DNA from: Clostridia bacterium | GTDB lineage: Bacteria > Bacillota > Clostridia > Lachnospirales > Lachnospiraceae | Direction: 5' to 3' | Assembly: GCA_910575625.1 (NCBI GenBank) | Contig: CAJTFD010000014.1 | Span: forward strand, 1 to 64,000 | DNA length: 64,000 nucleotides | Shown here: positions 34,752-45,886 of the stretch, piece by piece | Layout: every line of letters starts with the position of its first letter | Numbering within the stretch: position 1 is the first letter of the stretch | Position numbers and translations under genes: made by a program | Notes under the pieces: model-generated | The model's database searches: none | The model's input: only the letters and a program-made list of their open reading frames with translations | What the model was told of the DNA's origin: nothing

Positions 34752-35426
34752 ATGTTAGAAAATGTGGAAGGCATTATCTTTGACCTGGATGGGACGATCG
34801 TAGATTCTATGGGGGTCTGGCAGGCTGTGGATGAGGAATATCTAAGGCGGCGGGGGCTTTCTCTGCCGGAAGGGCTGAACAAAGAACTGGAGTCCATGGA
34901 GTTCACGGAGACGGCCCGGTATTTTCAGAGGCGTTTTTCCCTGCCGGATACGGTGGAGGAGATCATCGCGGAGTGGATGGATATGGTCTTGGATCAGTAT
35001 CAGAATAGAGTGCCGATGAAACCCGGGTTGAAAGACTTTTTAAAATATGTCCGTGAAAAAGGGATCCGGCTGGGCATTGCATCCAGCAACCATGCAGATC
35101 TGGTGCGGGCGGCCCTTGAGGGGCACAAGATTGGGGACTTTTTCGCGGCCATCGTCACATGCAGCGAGGTGGCGCATCCAAAGCCGGAGCCGGACGTATA
35201 TCTGGAGGCGGCCCGGAGGATCCAGGTCCCTGCCGAGAAATGTCTGGTGTTCGAGGATATCCCCGTGGGGATACGGGCGGGCCAGAGCGCGGGGATGAAG
35301 ACCTGCGCCGTCCGGGATGACTACAGCCAGGAAAAGGACGGGGAGAAGCGCATGCTGGCGGATTATTACATAGAAGATTATGCGCAGATCCTGGATGGGA
35401 CGTATGAGGTAAGGGCGGATCAGTGA
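34752..35426 (+). CDS. HAD-superfamily phosphatase, beta-phosphoglucomutase-like
   Basis: I prefer the second ATG, which follows GGAGCGGG; an in-frame ATG lies 12 bases upstream. The 224-residue product has the HAD motifs in order: nucleophile IIFDLDGTIVDS at the N-terminus, the SSN motif (ASSNHAD), the Lys motif HPKPEPDVYLEAARR and the acidic VFEDIPVGIRAG. The helical cap is of the beta-PGM/phosphatase subclass. It hydrolyses or isomerises a small phosphorylated metabolite; the substrate cannot be told from sequence. Its stop overlaps the next start. Confidence 0.88.
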   Translation: MLENVEGIIFDLDGTIVDSMGVWQAVDEEYLRRRGLSLPEGLNKELESMEFTETARYFQRRFSLPDTVEEIIAEWMDMVLDQYQNRVPMKPGLKDFLKYVREKGIRLGIASSNHADLVRAALEGHKIGDFFAAIVTCSEVAHPKPEPDVYLEAARRIQVPAEKCLVFEDIPVGIRAGQSAGMKTCAVRDDYSQEKDGEKRMLADYYIEDYAQILDGTYEVRADQ

Positions 35427-36061
35427 TGGAGAAAGCAGCGAAGGGCAGCTACGGGTACTTTGCGTGGGAGAAGAGGAGGCGGGCCTTGGAGACACTTGTC
35501 AGGTTCCTGCCATCGGTCTTGCTGGCCGTTGTCGGATATATGCAGACGGGCACGCGGAAGAACCTGTTCACCTTGGCAGCCATCTTGGTGTGTCTCCCGG
35601 CCTGCCGGTCGCTGGTGGGCTGGATCATGATGCTGCCGCGAAAGTCCATGGAGCAGGCGGCATACGAAAAGATCCGCGCCCGCGCCGGAGGGTTGGCGAT
35701 GGCCTACGACCTGTATTTTACCACCTATGAAAAAAATATCGCGGTGGACGCGATGGCTGTGGGCGGCGGTCAGGTCATACAGGTCATAGGATACTGCAGC
35801 CGCAGGCAGGAACACCGCGCAGATATGGAGGGATATATCCGGGATACCATCGCTGCGGGCGGGTATCCTGTTACCGTGCGGCTTTTGGAGGAGCTGCAGC
35901 CGTTTTTGGATGCGCTGGATATGTTGGACGCGTTGGATGCAGCGGAGGGATCAGAGTCGCTGGATGCGCGGCCGGGCGGCGGGGGAGACCCAAAAGGTCA
36001 GGAGGAGCTGGCGGATAAAACGGAAAAAGTCCGGCAGATCCTCCTGGCGGTCACGCTCTGA
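35423..36061 (+). CDS. uncharacterised membrane protein
   Basis: A 212-residue protein starting at GTG, overlapping the HAD gene stop. Two hydrophobic segments near residues 27-60 (LVRFLPSVLLAVVGYMQTG and LFTLAAILVCLPACRSLVGWIMM) form a short membrane hairpin. They are followed by a soluble domain with DLYFTTYEKNIAVDAMAVGGG and YCSRRQEHRADMEGYI, and a charged C-terminus. I do not recognise a family. Its close linkage suggests it belongs to the HAD/RluA/LepB operon. Confidence 0.75.
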   Translation: MMEKAAKGSYGYFAWEKRRRALETLVRFLPSVLLAVVGYMQTGTRKNLFTLAAILVCLPACRSLVGWIMMLPRKSMEQAAYEKIRARAGGLAMAYDLYFTTYEKNIAVDAMAVGGGQVIQVIGYCSRRQEHRADMEGYIRDTIAAGGYPVTVRLLEELQPFLDALDMLDALDAAEGSESLDARPGGGGDPKGQEELADKTEKVRQILLAVTL

Positions 36062-36097
36062 GAAGACCGGCTGGAAGGAGAGTATACAGGAGAGGAT

Positions 36098-37117
36098 ATG
36101 AGACAAGTAGAGATTTCCAAGAGAGAGGCGGGACAGCGTCTGGATAAATATCTGCAGAAGCTCCTGGCGCGGGCCCCGAAGAATTTCCTGTATAAGATGC
36201 TCAGGAAAAAGAACATCACATTGAATGGAAAGAAAGCGGCGGGGAGTGAGAAACTTGAAACCGGGGATCAGATCTGCCTGTTCCTCAGCGCGGAGACACT
36301 GGAGAAATTCTCGCTCCCCGCGAAAGAGGAGGACAGGCTGCGGCCGGAGAAGACATTCAAGCTGCAGCCAGAGATCGTCTACGAGGACAGCCAGGTGCTG
36401 CTGTTGAACAAACCAGTCGGGCTGCTGTCCCAGAAGAGCCGGCCGGAAGATCAGTCCCTGACGGAGTGGGTGCAGCGCTATTTATATGAGGACAGTGGTG
36501 GTGCGGCGGGGTTTTCCCCGGGCATCTGCAACCGTCTCGACCGCAATACCAGCGGCATCGTGGCGGCTGGGAAGTCGGTGCGGGCGCAGCAGGAGCTCTC
36601 CGAGATGTTTAAGGCCAGGCGGATGGGAAAATATTATCTGTGCCCCGTGCGGGGCGTTTTGACAGAGGAGGGCCGTCTGCGGGGACATCTGCAGAAGTCG
36701 GGAAAAGAAAATAAAGTCCGCATAGACGCTGCGGGAGCCGGGGATCGCGTGGAGACGGCCTACCGCCCGCTGGGGGATAACGGGGTCTTGACTCTGCTGG
36801 AAGTGGAGCTGATCACGGGGAAGAGCCACCAGATCCGGGCACATTTAGCGGGGATCGGACATCCTGTGGTGGGCGACGGCAAATACGGCGGCGCCCAGTG
36901 GCGGCGCGCATGTCAGGAGAGATATGGATGCGGCAGCCAGATGCTCCACGCCTGGCGGCTGGTGTTCCCAACGGTCTGTGAAGGGGTCTTGTCCGATCTG
37001 TCCGGGCAGGTATTCAGCGCAGGGCTTCCTGTGCATTTTGAACGTTTTTTACAAAAAGAACATCTGGAGGGATTCATACCATGGAAGAAAAAGAAGAACG
37101 GAAAAAGGCCATCTTGA
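36098..37117 (+). CDS. RluA-family RNA pseudouridine synthase
   Basis: A 339-residue enzyme that isomerises uridines in rRNA or tRNA. An N-terminal S4 RNA-binding domain (REAGQRLDKYLQKLLARAPKNFLYKMLRKKNI) is followed by the catalytic domain with NRLDRNTSGIVAAGK, whose Asp (near residue 149) attacks the base. LITGKSHQIRAHLAGIGHPVVGDGKYGG is the conserved C-terminal block. It overlaps the signal peptidase gene by 37 bases. The target base is not known; RluC/RluD types are possible. Confidence 0.9.
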   Translation: MRQVEISKREAGQRLDKYLQKLLARAPKNFLYKMLRKKNITLNGKKAAGSEKLETGDQICLFLSAETLEKFSLPAKEEDRLRPEKTFKLQPEIVYEDSQVLLLNKPVGLLSQKSRPEDQSLTEWVQRYLYEDSGGAAGFSPGICNRLDRNTSGIVAAGKSVRAQQELSEMFKARRMGKYYLCPVRGVLTEEGRLRGHLQKSGKENKVRIDAAGAGDRVETAYRPLGDNGVLTLLEVELITGKSHQIRAHLAGIGHPVVGDGKYGGAQWRRACQERYGCGSQMLHAWRLVFPTVCEGVLSDLSGQVFSAGLPVHFERFLQKEHLEGFIPWKKKKNGKRPS

Positions 37118-37629
37118 AAGAAGTGATGGAATACGTCCGTATGATCATATTCGTTGTCGTCTTTGTCTTTGTCGTGAACAATGTGATCTTGATCAACGCG
37201 AAGATACCTTCCGAGTCGATGGAGCAGACGATCATGACCAATGACAGGATCTTTGGGTTCCGCCTGGCGTACAAGTTCGCGGATCCTGAGAGGTACGACA
37301 TCGTGATCTTCAAGTATCCCGATGACCCGGAGCAGAAAGAGCTGTTCATCAAGCGGGTCATCGGCCTTCCAGGGGAGACGGTGGAGATCCGGGAGGGGAA
37401 AGTGTATATCGATGGCGCCGAGAAGCCGCTGCGGGATGATTTCTGTCCGGAGGATCCGCTGGGGGATTTCGGGCCGTATACAGTGCCGGAGGAGTCCTAT
37501 TTCATGCTGGGGGATAACCGGAATTATTCCAAGGATTCCCGGTTCTGGGAGATCAAATATGTGCGTGAGGACCAGATCGTGGGGAAGGCTCTGATCCGGT
37601 ATTTCCCGTCCATCAAGAAGCTGGGGTGA
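37081..37629 (+). CDS. lepB: signal peptidase I
   Basis: A 182-residue membrane protease that removes signal peptides from secreted proteins. One N-terminal membrane helix (MIIFVVVFVFVVNNVILI) precedes the catalytic Ser in IPSESMEQTI (near residue 45) and the catalytic Lys in FIKRVIGLPGE (near 88). The SxGDNRxxSxDSR-type box reads MLGDNRNYSKDSRFWE. Size is typical of Gram-positive type I signal peptidases. It overlaps the RluA-family gene. Confidence 0.95.
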   Translation: MEEKEERKKAILKEVMEYVRMIIFVVVFVFVVNNVILINAKIPSESMEQTIMTNDRIFGFRLAYKFADPERYDIVIFKYPDDPEQKELFIKRVIGLPGETVEIREGKVYIDGAEKPLRDDFCPEDPLGDFGPYTVPEESYFMLGDNRNYSKDSRFWEIKYVREDQIVGKALIRYFPSIKKLG

Positions 37630-37630
37630 T

Positions 37631-38164
37631 ATGGGAACGTGGAGCACAAGGGGGCTGCGGGGGTCCGCATTGGAGGAACTGATCAATCGGAGCAATGAAC
37701 AATATGCAAAAAAAGGGCTGGCGCTGATCCAGAAGATCCCCACGCCGATCACCCCGGTGCGGATCGACAAGGAGCGCAGGCACATCACCCTGGCCTATTT
37801 TGAGCAGAAGAGCACCGTGGACTACATAGGGGCCGTGCAGGGCGTCCCGGTCTGTTTTGACGCAAAGGAGTGCGCGGCCGGTACATTCCCTTTGGCGAAC
37901 GTACATCCCCATCAGATCCAGTTCATGCGGGATTTTGAAACGCAGGGGGGCGTGGCGTTCCTATTGGTCTTCTTCAGCCACCTGGACAGGCTCTATTATC
38001 TGCGGCTGGAAAAACTCCTGGGGTTCTGGGGGCGCATGGAGCAGGGCGGCAGGAAGAGCTTTCGGATCGAGGAGCTGGAGCCGGGATTTTATCTGAAAAA
38101 CCATGGAGCCATCCCGGCCCCTTATCTGGACGGGCTGAAAAAGGATCTGGAACTGCGGGATTGA
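37631..38164 (+). CDS. recU: RecU-like Holliday junction resolvase
   Basis: A 177-residue PD-(D/E)XK nuclease. RGSALEELINRSNEQYAKKG at the N-terminus, IQKIPTPITPVRID, AYFEQKSTVDYIGAVQGVPVCFDAKEC with catalytic Asp and Lys, and HPHQIQFMRDFETQGGVAFLLV match the RecU family, which resolves Holliday junctions in Firmicutes in place of RuvC. The usual neighbour pbp1 is absent. It starts one base after lepB. Confidence 0.88.
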   Translation: MGTWSTRGLRGSALEELINRSNEQYAKKGLALIQKIPTPITPVRIDKERRHITLAYFEQKSTVDYIGAVQGVPVCFDAKECAAGTFPLANVHPHQIQFMRDFETQGGVAFLLVFFSHLDRLYYLRLEKLLGFWGRMEQGGRKSFRIEELEPGFYLKNHGAIPAPYLDGLKKDLELRD

Positions 38165-38228
38165 CAGCTTGCAAGGAATCGCGTATAATGAAAAACCGTG
38201 ATCTTATCGTGATAAAGGGGGAAAGTAT

Positions 38229-39353
38229 ATGGAACGAGTGATCCATACACCCGAGGGGGTGCGGGATATATACGGCGGGGAATGTGCCAGAAAGAGAGTG
38301 CTGTTAAAGAAACTGCACAAGGTCTTTGTCTCTTATGGCTATGAGGACATCGAGACGCCCACGTTTGAGTATTTCGATGTGTTCAGCCGCGAGATCGGGA
38401 CGATCCCGTCCAAAGATCTGTATAAATTTTTTGACCGGGAGGGGGATACCCTGGTGCTGCGGCCGGATTTTACGCCCTCGGTGGCGCGGGCGGCGTCCCG
38501 GCATTTTATAGAAGAAGGACAGCGGCAGACGGTCAGGCTCTGCTACCAGGGCAATACTTTCCTCAACAGCTCCAGTTACCAGGGACGTCCCCGGGAAGTG
38601 ACGGAGATGGGCGTGGAGATGATGGGAGATGCCTCGGCGGACAGCGACGCGGAAGTCCTGGCCATGATGATCGACCTTTTAAAGGCGGCGGGACTGGAGG
38701 ATTTCCAGGTGAGCGTGGGACAGGTGGATTTTTTCAAATCCCTGCTGGAGGAGGCTGCGATGCCTTCGGAGACTGTGGAGGAACTGCGGGAGCTGATCTC
38801 CATCAAAAACCATTTCGGTGTGGAGGAGTGTGTCCGCAGGCAGGACCTGAGCCCGGAGCTGACGGCGGTCTTTTCGGAGATGCCCCATTTCTTCGGTTCC
38901 ATGGAGATCCTGGGAAAAGCCAAGACCATGACGAGAAATGCAAAGGCTCTGGCCGCGATCGAGCGTTTGGAGGAGATCTACCGTATCCTGGAGATGTACG
39001 GCTGCAGCCAGTATATCACCTTTGATCTGGGGATGCTGAGCAAATATCGGTATTATACGGGGATCATCATGCAGGCGTTTACCTATGGGACGGGCCAGCC
39101 GATCCTCAAGGGCGGGCGTTACAATCAGTTATTGGGCTATTTTGGGAAAAATTGTCCGTCTATCGGATTTACCCTGGTGATGGAGCATCTGATGAATGCT
39201 CTCGACCGGCAGGGGATCGAAGTCCCCCTCACGTGGAAGACCGAGGTGATCGCCTACGGTGAGGAGGACAGGCGTGCCGCCATCGAGAGGGCGGTGTCCC
39301 TGCGGCGGGAAGGGAAGCATGTGGTCTTGCAGAAGAGAGGGACGACACTATGA
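38229..39353 (+). CDS. hisZ: ATP phosphoribosyltransferase regulatory subunit HisZ
   Basis: A 374-residue class II aminoacyl-tRNA synthetase-like protein without synthetase activity. [50 protein letters not shown] (motif 2 region) and [28 protein letters not shown] (motif 3 region) show the fold. HisZ is the partner required by short-form HisG, which follows with a four-base overlap. Together they perform and feedback-regulate the first step of histidine synthesis. Confidence 0.94.
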   Translation: MERVIHTPEGVRDIYGGECARKRVLLKKLHKVFVSYGYEDIETPTFEYFDVFSREIGTIPSKDLYKFFDREGDTLVLRPDFTPSVARAASRHFIEEGQRQTVRLCYQGNTFLNSSSYQGRPREVTEMGVEMMGDASADSDAEVLAMMIDLLKAAGLEDFQVSVGQVDFFKSLLEEAAMPSETVEELRELISIKNHFGVEECVRRQDLSPELTAVFSEMPHFFGSMEILGKAKTMTRNAKALAAIERLEEIYRILEMYGCSQYITFDLGMLSKYRYYTGIIMQAFTYGTGQPILKGGRYNQLLGYFGKNCPSIGFTLVMEHLMNALDRQGIEVPLTWKTEVIAYGEEDRRAAIERAVSLRREGKHVVLQKRGTTL

Positions 39354-39985
39354 GATATCTGACATTTGCCCTGGGGAAAGGGCGGCTGGCGAAGACGGCT
39401 CTGGGATTGTTTGAGAAAGTGGGTATCCGGTGTGAGGAGATGAAAGATCCGGCTTCCCGGAAACTGATCTTCGTGAACGAGGAGCATAAACTGCGCTTTT
39501 TCCTGTCGAAAGGGCCGGATGTGCCCACCTATGTGGAGTACGGAGCGGCGGATATCGGGATCGTGGGCAAGGATACGATCATGGAAGAGGGCCGCAAATT
39601 GTATGAGGTCCTGGATCTTGGATTTGGGAAATGCAATATGTGTGTATGCGGTCCGGAGTCTGCCCGTGAGCGGATCGATCACGGACAGCTGATCCGGGTG
39701 GCTACGAAATATCCCAATATCGCTAAGGATTATTTCTATAATAAGAGGCATCAGACGGTGGAGATCATCAAGCTGAATGGTTCGATCGAACTTGCGCCGA
39801 TCGTGGGGCTTGCGGAGGTGATCGTGGATATCGTGGAGACCGGGGCGACGCTGCGGGAGAACGGGCTGCATGTCTTGGAGGAGATCTGTCCGCTGTCGGC
39901 GCGGATGGTGGTAAACCAGGTGAGCATGAAGATGGAAAATGAGCGGATCAGTGCTATCATCCGGGATATCCGGGGTGTGATCTAG
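39350..39985 (+). CDS. hisG: ATP phosphoribosyltransferase, short form
   Basis: A 211-residue catalytic subunit of the short type, lacking the C-terminal regulatory domain. [22 protein letters not shown] at the N-terminus, [16 protein letters not shown] and [14 protein letters not shown] (the PRPP-binding loop) are typical. It condenses ATP with PRPP. Its TAG stop lies inside CTAGAGCGTGTT, the terminus of the palindromic element that separates it from hisB. Confidence 0.95.
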   Translation: MRYLTFALGKGRLAKTALGLFEKVGIRCEEMKDPASRKLIFVNEEHKLRFFLSKGPDVPTYVEYGAADIGIVGKDTIMEEGRKLYEVLDLGFGKCNMCVCGPESARERIDHGQLIRVATKYPNIAKDYFYNKRHQTVEIIKLNGSIELAPIVGLAEVIVDIVETGATLRENGLHVLEEICPLSARMVVNQVSMKMENERISAIIRDIRGVI

Positions 39986-40125
39986 AGCGTGTTGGTGAGG
40001 TGGTGGTGCGAGTTTGGACAGGATATATAAAAACGTCGCTCAAGATCGTTTGGGATTCGCTCCTTATTTTATATATCCTGCCCAAACTCTGTATACAGAA
40101 GTGATGTCACGCAGACGTCTATGAT
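39982..40125. repeat. palindromic interspersed element, copy 2 (between hisG and hisB)
   Basis: It begins CTAGAGCGTGTTGG, matching the termini near 15 kb. Inner arms at 40011-40032 and 40067-40088 are complementary over 22 bases with one mismatch and centre on GGATATATAAAA. The loop TCGCTCAAGATCGTTTGGGA ... TCGCTCCTTA resembles the loop of copy 1 although the arms differ. No coding capacity is seen. Confidence 0.7.
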
Positions 40126-40205
40126 ATATCCAGCCCGGATCCTGTGGATGGAAGTGGGGGCTGTGGCTGGCTATTAGGAATTTTGTGAGAGGAGATGTTT
40201 GGTGG

Positions 40206-40796
40206 ATGGGAAGGATTGCGGAAAAATGCAGGGATACCAGGGAGACGAAGATCCAGGTGCGGCTTGGTCTGGATGGGAGCGGTGCGGCGGACGTGGATAC
40301 GGGGGTCGGCTTTTTTGACCATATGCTCTGTGGGTTTGCACGCCATGGGTTCTTTGATCTGATGGCCCATGTGCAGGGGGATCTGCAGGTGGACGACCAT
40401 CATACCATCGAGGATCTGGGGATCGTGCTGGGCGGTGCTCTCCGGGAGGCTGTGGGGGATAAGAAGGGATTGAAGCGGTACGGGAGCTGTATCCTCCCCA
40501 TGGATGAGACTCTGGTGCTGTGTGCGGTGGATCTTTCTGGCCGGCCGTATTTTGTCATGGACGGGGTGCCTTTTAAGGCGGATAAGATCGGGGATATGAG
40601 TACGCAGATGGTGCGGGAATTTTTTTATGCTGTTTCATATAGTGCAATGATGAACCTGCACATCAAAGTGCTCTCTGGACATAACGATCATCATATCGCG
40701 GAAGGGATATTCAAGAGTTTTGCCAAGGCGTTGGATGAGGCGACGATCAGCGATCCAAGGATCACCGATGTGCTCTCCACCAAAGGGAGCTTATGA
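40206..40796 (+). CDS. hisB: imidazoleglycerol-phosphate dehydratase
   Basis: A 196-residue manganese enzyme that dehydrates imidazole-glycerol phosphate. The duplicated metal-binding motifs are GVGFFDHMLCGFARHG plus DDHHTIEDLGIVLG, and SGHNDHHIAEGIFKSFAKAL. The ATG after GGTGG gives MGRIAEKCRDTRETKIQV, which fits the family; an in-frame GTG at 40185 is an alternative. It ends 15 bases before the HisIE gene. Confidence 0.94.
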   Translation: MGRIAEKCRDTRETKIQVRLGLDGSGAADVDTGVGFFDHMLCGFARHGFFDLMAHVQGDLQVDDHHTIEDLGIVLGGALREAVGDKKGLKRYGSCILPMDETLVLCAVDLSGRPYFVMDGVPFKADKIGDMSTQMVREFFYAVSYSAMMNLHIKVLSGHNDHHIAEGIFKSFAKALDEATISDPRITDVLSTKGSL

Positions 40797-40811
40797 GGAG
40801 GATGAGAGACC

Positions 40812-42095
40812 ATGCATGATAAATGGATGATCCCGTGCCTGTACCTGGATCAGGGGAGGGCAGTCACGGGCCGGGGGCAGAAAGAGCTGTTCCAGGATGG
40901 AGATGTGAAAAGACTGTCTGCCGCTTACAGTGACGGCGGGGCGGATGGGCTGCTGCTCTTTGATCTGTCGGGGACAGACCTGGAGCACGAGGCGGCCATC
41001 GGAACGATCAAGGAGATCTGCCAGGCGGCGCAGATACCGGTGACGGCGGCGGGAAACGTGAAACGGGTGGAGGATGTGAAAAAATTCCTGTATGCCGGCT
41101 GTCAGCGGGTAGTCTTGAATCTTGCAAAAGACAGCAATGTGGGGATGCTGAAGGAAGTGTCGGAACGGTTTGGAAAAGAGAAGATCGGAGTGTCCGTTTC
41201 TGATGTAAAAGAGTTTGAGCCGCATCAGCAGTTGGTCGGGCAGTATGCGGGCCTGGTGTTGGCTGCGGAAAATGTGTACGAAAAGATCCGGGGGGCCTCG
41301 GATGTGCCTGTGCTCTTGTATATGGAGCGGGATTCCCGGCAGGGCGCGTTGGAGCTTTTGCAGGAGGAGCAGGTCCGGGGGATCAGCGGGGTTTATGTGA
41401 GCCGTGGGGATCTGCCGCTGATGGAATTTAAGATGGAATGTAAGGAACGGGGCATCGCGGTCAATACGTTTGAGAGTGCAGTGGCCTGGAGTGACTTTAA
41501 GCTGAACGGGGACGGGCTGATCCCGGTGGTGGTGCAGGACTGCCAGACGGACGAGGTGCTGATGCTGGCGTATATGAACGAGGAGGCTTATCAGACAACC
41601 TTGCGTACGGGCAGGATGACCTATTGGAGCCGGAGCAGACAGGAACTCTGGACGAAAGGGCTGACCTCCGGGCATTTTCAGTATATGAGATCCATGACGC
41701 TGGATTGCGATAACGATACGATCCTGGCGAAAGTGGCGCAGGTGGGTGCGGCCTGTCATACGGGGAACCGCACGTGCTTTTTCCAGGAACTGGTGTGTAA
41801 GGGATACGACGATACCAACCCGCTGCGGGTATTTCAGGATGTGTACCAGGTCATCTTGGACAGGAAGGTGCATCCGAAAGAGGGGTCCTATACCAATTAT
41901 CTGTTTGATAAAGGGATCGACAAGATCTTGAAGAAAGTGGGGGAGGAATGTACCGAGATCGTGATCGCGGCGAAGAACCCCGATAAAGAAGAGATCAAAT
42001 ACGAGATTGCGGATTTCCTGTACCATGTGATGGTTCTGATGGCGGAGAAAGATGTGAGCTGGGAGGAGATCACCCAGGAACTGGCCCGGCGGTAA
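40812..42095 (+). CDS. hisIE: HisIE fused to a degenerate HisF/HisA-like barrel
   Basis: A 427-residue protein in three parts. Residues 1-210 resemble the HisF/HisA TIM barrel ([41 protein letters not shown]), but the catalytic Asp of the canonical CLD is replaced by Tyr and the second catalytic Asp region is not recognisable. Residues about 215-320 are phosphoribosyl-AMP cyclohydrolase ([37 protein letters not shown]). Residues about 330-427 are phosphoribosyl-ATP pyrophosphohydrolase ([33 protein letters not shown]). It catalyses steps two and three of histidine synthesis. The barrel is probably inactive and structural or regulatory. Confidence 0.9.
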   Translation: MHDKWMIPCLYLDQGRAVTGRGQKELFQDGDVKRLSAAYSDGGADGLLLFDLSGTDLEHEAAIGTIKEICQAAQIPVTAAGNVKRVEDVKKFLYAGCQRVVLNLAKDSNVGMLKEVSERFGKEKIGVSVSDVKEFEPHQQLVGQYAGLVLAAENVYEKIRGASDVPVLLYMERDSRQGALELLQEEQVRGISGVYVSRGDLPLMEFKMECKERGIAVNTFESAVAWSDFKLNGDGLIPVVVQDCQTDEVLMLAYMNEEAYQTTLRTGRMTYWSRSRQELWTKGLTSGHFQYMRSMTLDCDNDTILAKVAQVGAACHTGNRTCFFQELVCKGYDDTNPLRVFQDVYQVILDRKVHPKEGSYTNYLFDKGIDKILKKVGEECTEIVIAAKNPDKEEIKYEIADFLYHVMVLMAEKDVSWEEITQELARR

Positions 42096-42109
42096 ACGCC
42101 GGGTTTTTT
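42085..42109 (+). terminator. intrinsic terminator of the his cluster
   Basis: CCCGGCG pairs with CGCCGGG across a five-base loop that contains part of the stop codon. Six T follow. Confidence 0.9.
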
Positions 42110-42186
42110 ATGGCATAGGAAACCGTATCTCCTGTACCATAAAAAAACTCTGGGAGGATCGCACTGCGGCGGAGAAGGATCCTTTC

Positions 42187-42495
42187 TTATTCGCATACAT
42201 GTTCCAGCCCTTGTGCCATGATCGTCTTCACATGGTCGTCGGCCAGGGAATAGTAGATGGTCTTGCCCTCCCGGCGGAATTTTACCAGTGCCATCTGTTT
42301 CAAGATGCGCAGCTGGTGGGAGATGGCGCTCTGGGTCATGGACAGCTTGTCTGCGATATCCTGGACACAGAGTTCGCCCATTGCCAGGGAGTGCAGGATC
42401 CGTATCCGTGTGGGGTCGCCGAAGACTTTGAATAGTTCTGCTAATCTGTACAGTGTCTCATCACTGGTCTGTTGCTCTATATTGCTTGCGTTCAT
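42187..42495 (-). CDS. ArsR/SmtB-family metal-sensing repressor
   Basis: A 102-residue winged-helix repressor. I chose the second ATG of an ATGATG pair, six bases after GGGAGG. LFKVFGDPTRIRILHSLAMG leads into the recognition helix QDIADKLSMTQSAISHQLRILKQM. A Cys in ELCVQDIA and Asp/His residues in the last helix (DDHVKTIMAQGLEHV) resemble the alpha-5 zinc site of CzrA/SmtB types. It would derepress a metal-efflux gene on metal binding, but no obvious target lies next to it. It is convergent with the his cluster. Confidence 0.9.
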   Translation of the reverse strand: MNASNIEQQTSDETLYRLAELFKVFGDPTRIRILHSLAMGELCVQDIADKLSMTQSAISHQLRILKQMALVKFRREGKTIYYSLADDHVKTIMAQGLEHVCE

Positions 42496-42675
42496 CATGA
42501 TCCTCCCGTATTTTCTATGTACAATGTTGAGAAAGTGATCTGTCATCATTTGAGGTTATTATATCATTTGTGCATTTTTACTACAAGAGAGAGGTTTAAA
42601 ACAGGTCTGTATCAGAATAGGGGATGGGAGATGCCGAGGGGTTCCGCAGGATTGACGGACACAAGGAAAAAAATG

Positions 42676-42704
42676 TTGACAATAAGCGAATGGTCATTTA
42701 TTAT
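42676..42704 (+). promoter_or_regulatory. sigma-A promoter with an operator-like AATGGTCATT in the spacer
   Basis: TTGACA and TATTAT are 17 bases apart. AATGGTCATT (42689-42698) lies between the boxes, and a related AATGGTCGTT precedes lon. It is likely the autoregulated promoter of the TetR-family gene. Confidence 0.6.
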
Positions 42705-42722
42705 AGAGGTGGAGGTAGAAGG

Positions 42723-43292
42723 ATGAGGCACAAGGATGATGAGAAAGCACAGCGCATCAAGGAGGCCGTGATCGAAGTTGTCCTGGAGGAAGGATTCGGC
42801 GGCGCGTCGATCTCGAAGATCGCGAAGCGCGCAGGCGTATCCCAGGCGACGGTGTACATATACCATGAGAACAAAGAGAGTATGCTGCGGACCATCTACA
42901 TCGAGTGTGCAGAGGAACTGTGGGAGTATCTGATCCTTGCGACACAGGGGCTGCGTGACGGCGGTCACATTATCGAGGCGCTGATCTGCGGATATTACAG
43001 GTTTATGACAGAGCATCAGAAACTTTTTAGGTTTGTGGAGCAGTTTTCCAGCTGCCCGGCCCTGACCCACAACTGTTCGGAGATCGCGAGTTACGGAAAG
43101 ATGATGAGTTTGCTGCAGAAGTGGCAGGATGAGGCGATCTTCAAGCCCTATCATGTGAACAATATCTTCAGCATGATCTTCAACCCGGTCAAGATGCTGG
43201 CGGCTGAGGATCCTGCCTGCCAGACCGAGAGCGATGACCTGCTGTGGGAGCTGATCCACATCATACAGACGGCCGTGCTCTTTGCGCCGTGA
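42723..43292 (+). CDS. TetR-family transcriptional regulator
   Basis: A 189-residue regulator starting at the ATG after a GGAGG site. The N-terminal helix-turn-helix is IKEAVIEVVLEEGFGGASIS plus KIAKRAGVSQATVYIYHENKESM, as in TetR/AcrR proteins. The C-terminal ligand domain is helical, with no recognisable ligand. Operator-like motifs in its own promoter and just before lon suggest that it represses itself and possibly the protease gene. Confidence 0.9.
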   Translation: MRHKDDEKAQRIKEAVIEVVLEEGFGGASISKIAKRAGVSQATVYIYHENKESMLRTIYIECAEELWEYLILATQGLRDGGHIIEALICGYYRFMTEHQKLFRFVEQFSSCPALTHNCSEIASYGKMMSLLQKWQDEAIFKPYHVNNIFSMIFNPVKMLAAEDPACQTESDDLLWELIHIIQTAVLFAP

Positions 43293-43327
43293 ACTTGGAG
43301 AGAAAATAGAGTTCATAAAAATATGCA

Positions 43328-43362
43328 TATATGTGGATGTATGCACTGCATCTACATATATT
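43328..43362. promoter_or_regulatory. imperfect palindrome upstream of lon
   Basis: An AT-rich inverted repeat centred on GTATGCACTGCATC (arms ATATATGTGG and CTACATATAT) lies between the TetR gene and lon. It may be a regulatory site or the end of the tetR transcript. Confidence 0.45.
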
Positions 43363-43376
43363 TGGAAACAATATTA

Positions 43377-43386
43377 AATGGTCGTT
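43377..43386 (+). promoter_or_regulatory. second operator-like AATGGTCRTT site before lon
   Basis: AATGGTCGTT, followed by CGTTTAAC, matches the site in the upstream TetR-gene promoter at nine of ten positions. It is 27 bases upstream of the lon start. Confidence 0.4.
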
Positions 43387-43413
43387 CGTTTAACAGCGAG
43401 ACAGAAAGAAGGC

Positions 43414-45807
<2,394 letters not shown>

Positions 45808-45838
45808 AAGGCCGTGTAAAATATAGATTGTTTTAGGG

Positions 45839-45877
45839 AGACGAAAAAAGGGTGTGCTGACGGCCCTTTTTTCGTCT
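45839..45877. terminator. bidirectional terminator between lon and the HxlR gene
   Basis: AGACGAAAAAAGGG pairs perfectly with CCCTTTTTTCGTCT over 14 bases, giving A/T runs on both flanks. It can serve lon and the convergent HxlR-type gene. Confidence 0.85.
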
Positions 45878-45886
45878 GTTTTTTGT

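Noticed and set aside
40791..42026. A 411-codon open frame antisense to the HisIE gene
   Set aside because: It mirrors a well-supported coding region and has no motif or ribosome site of its own.
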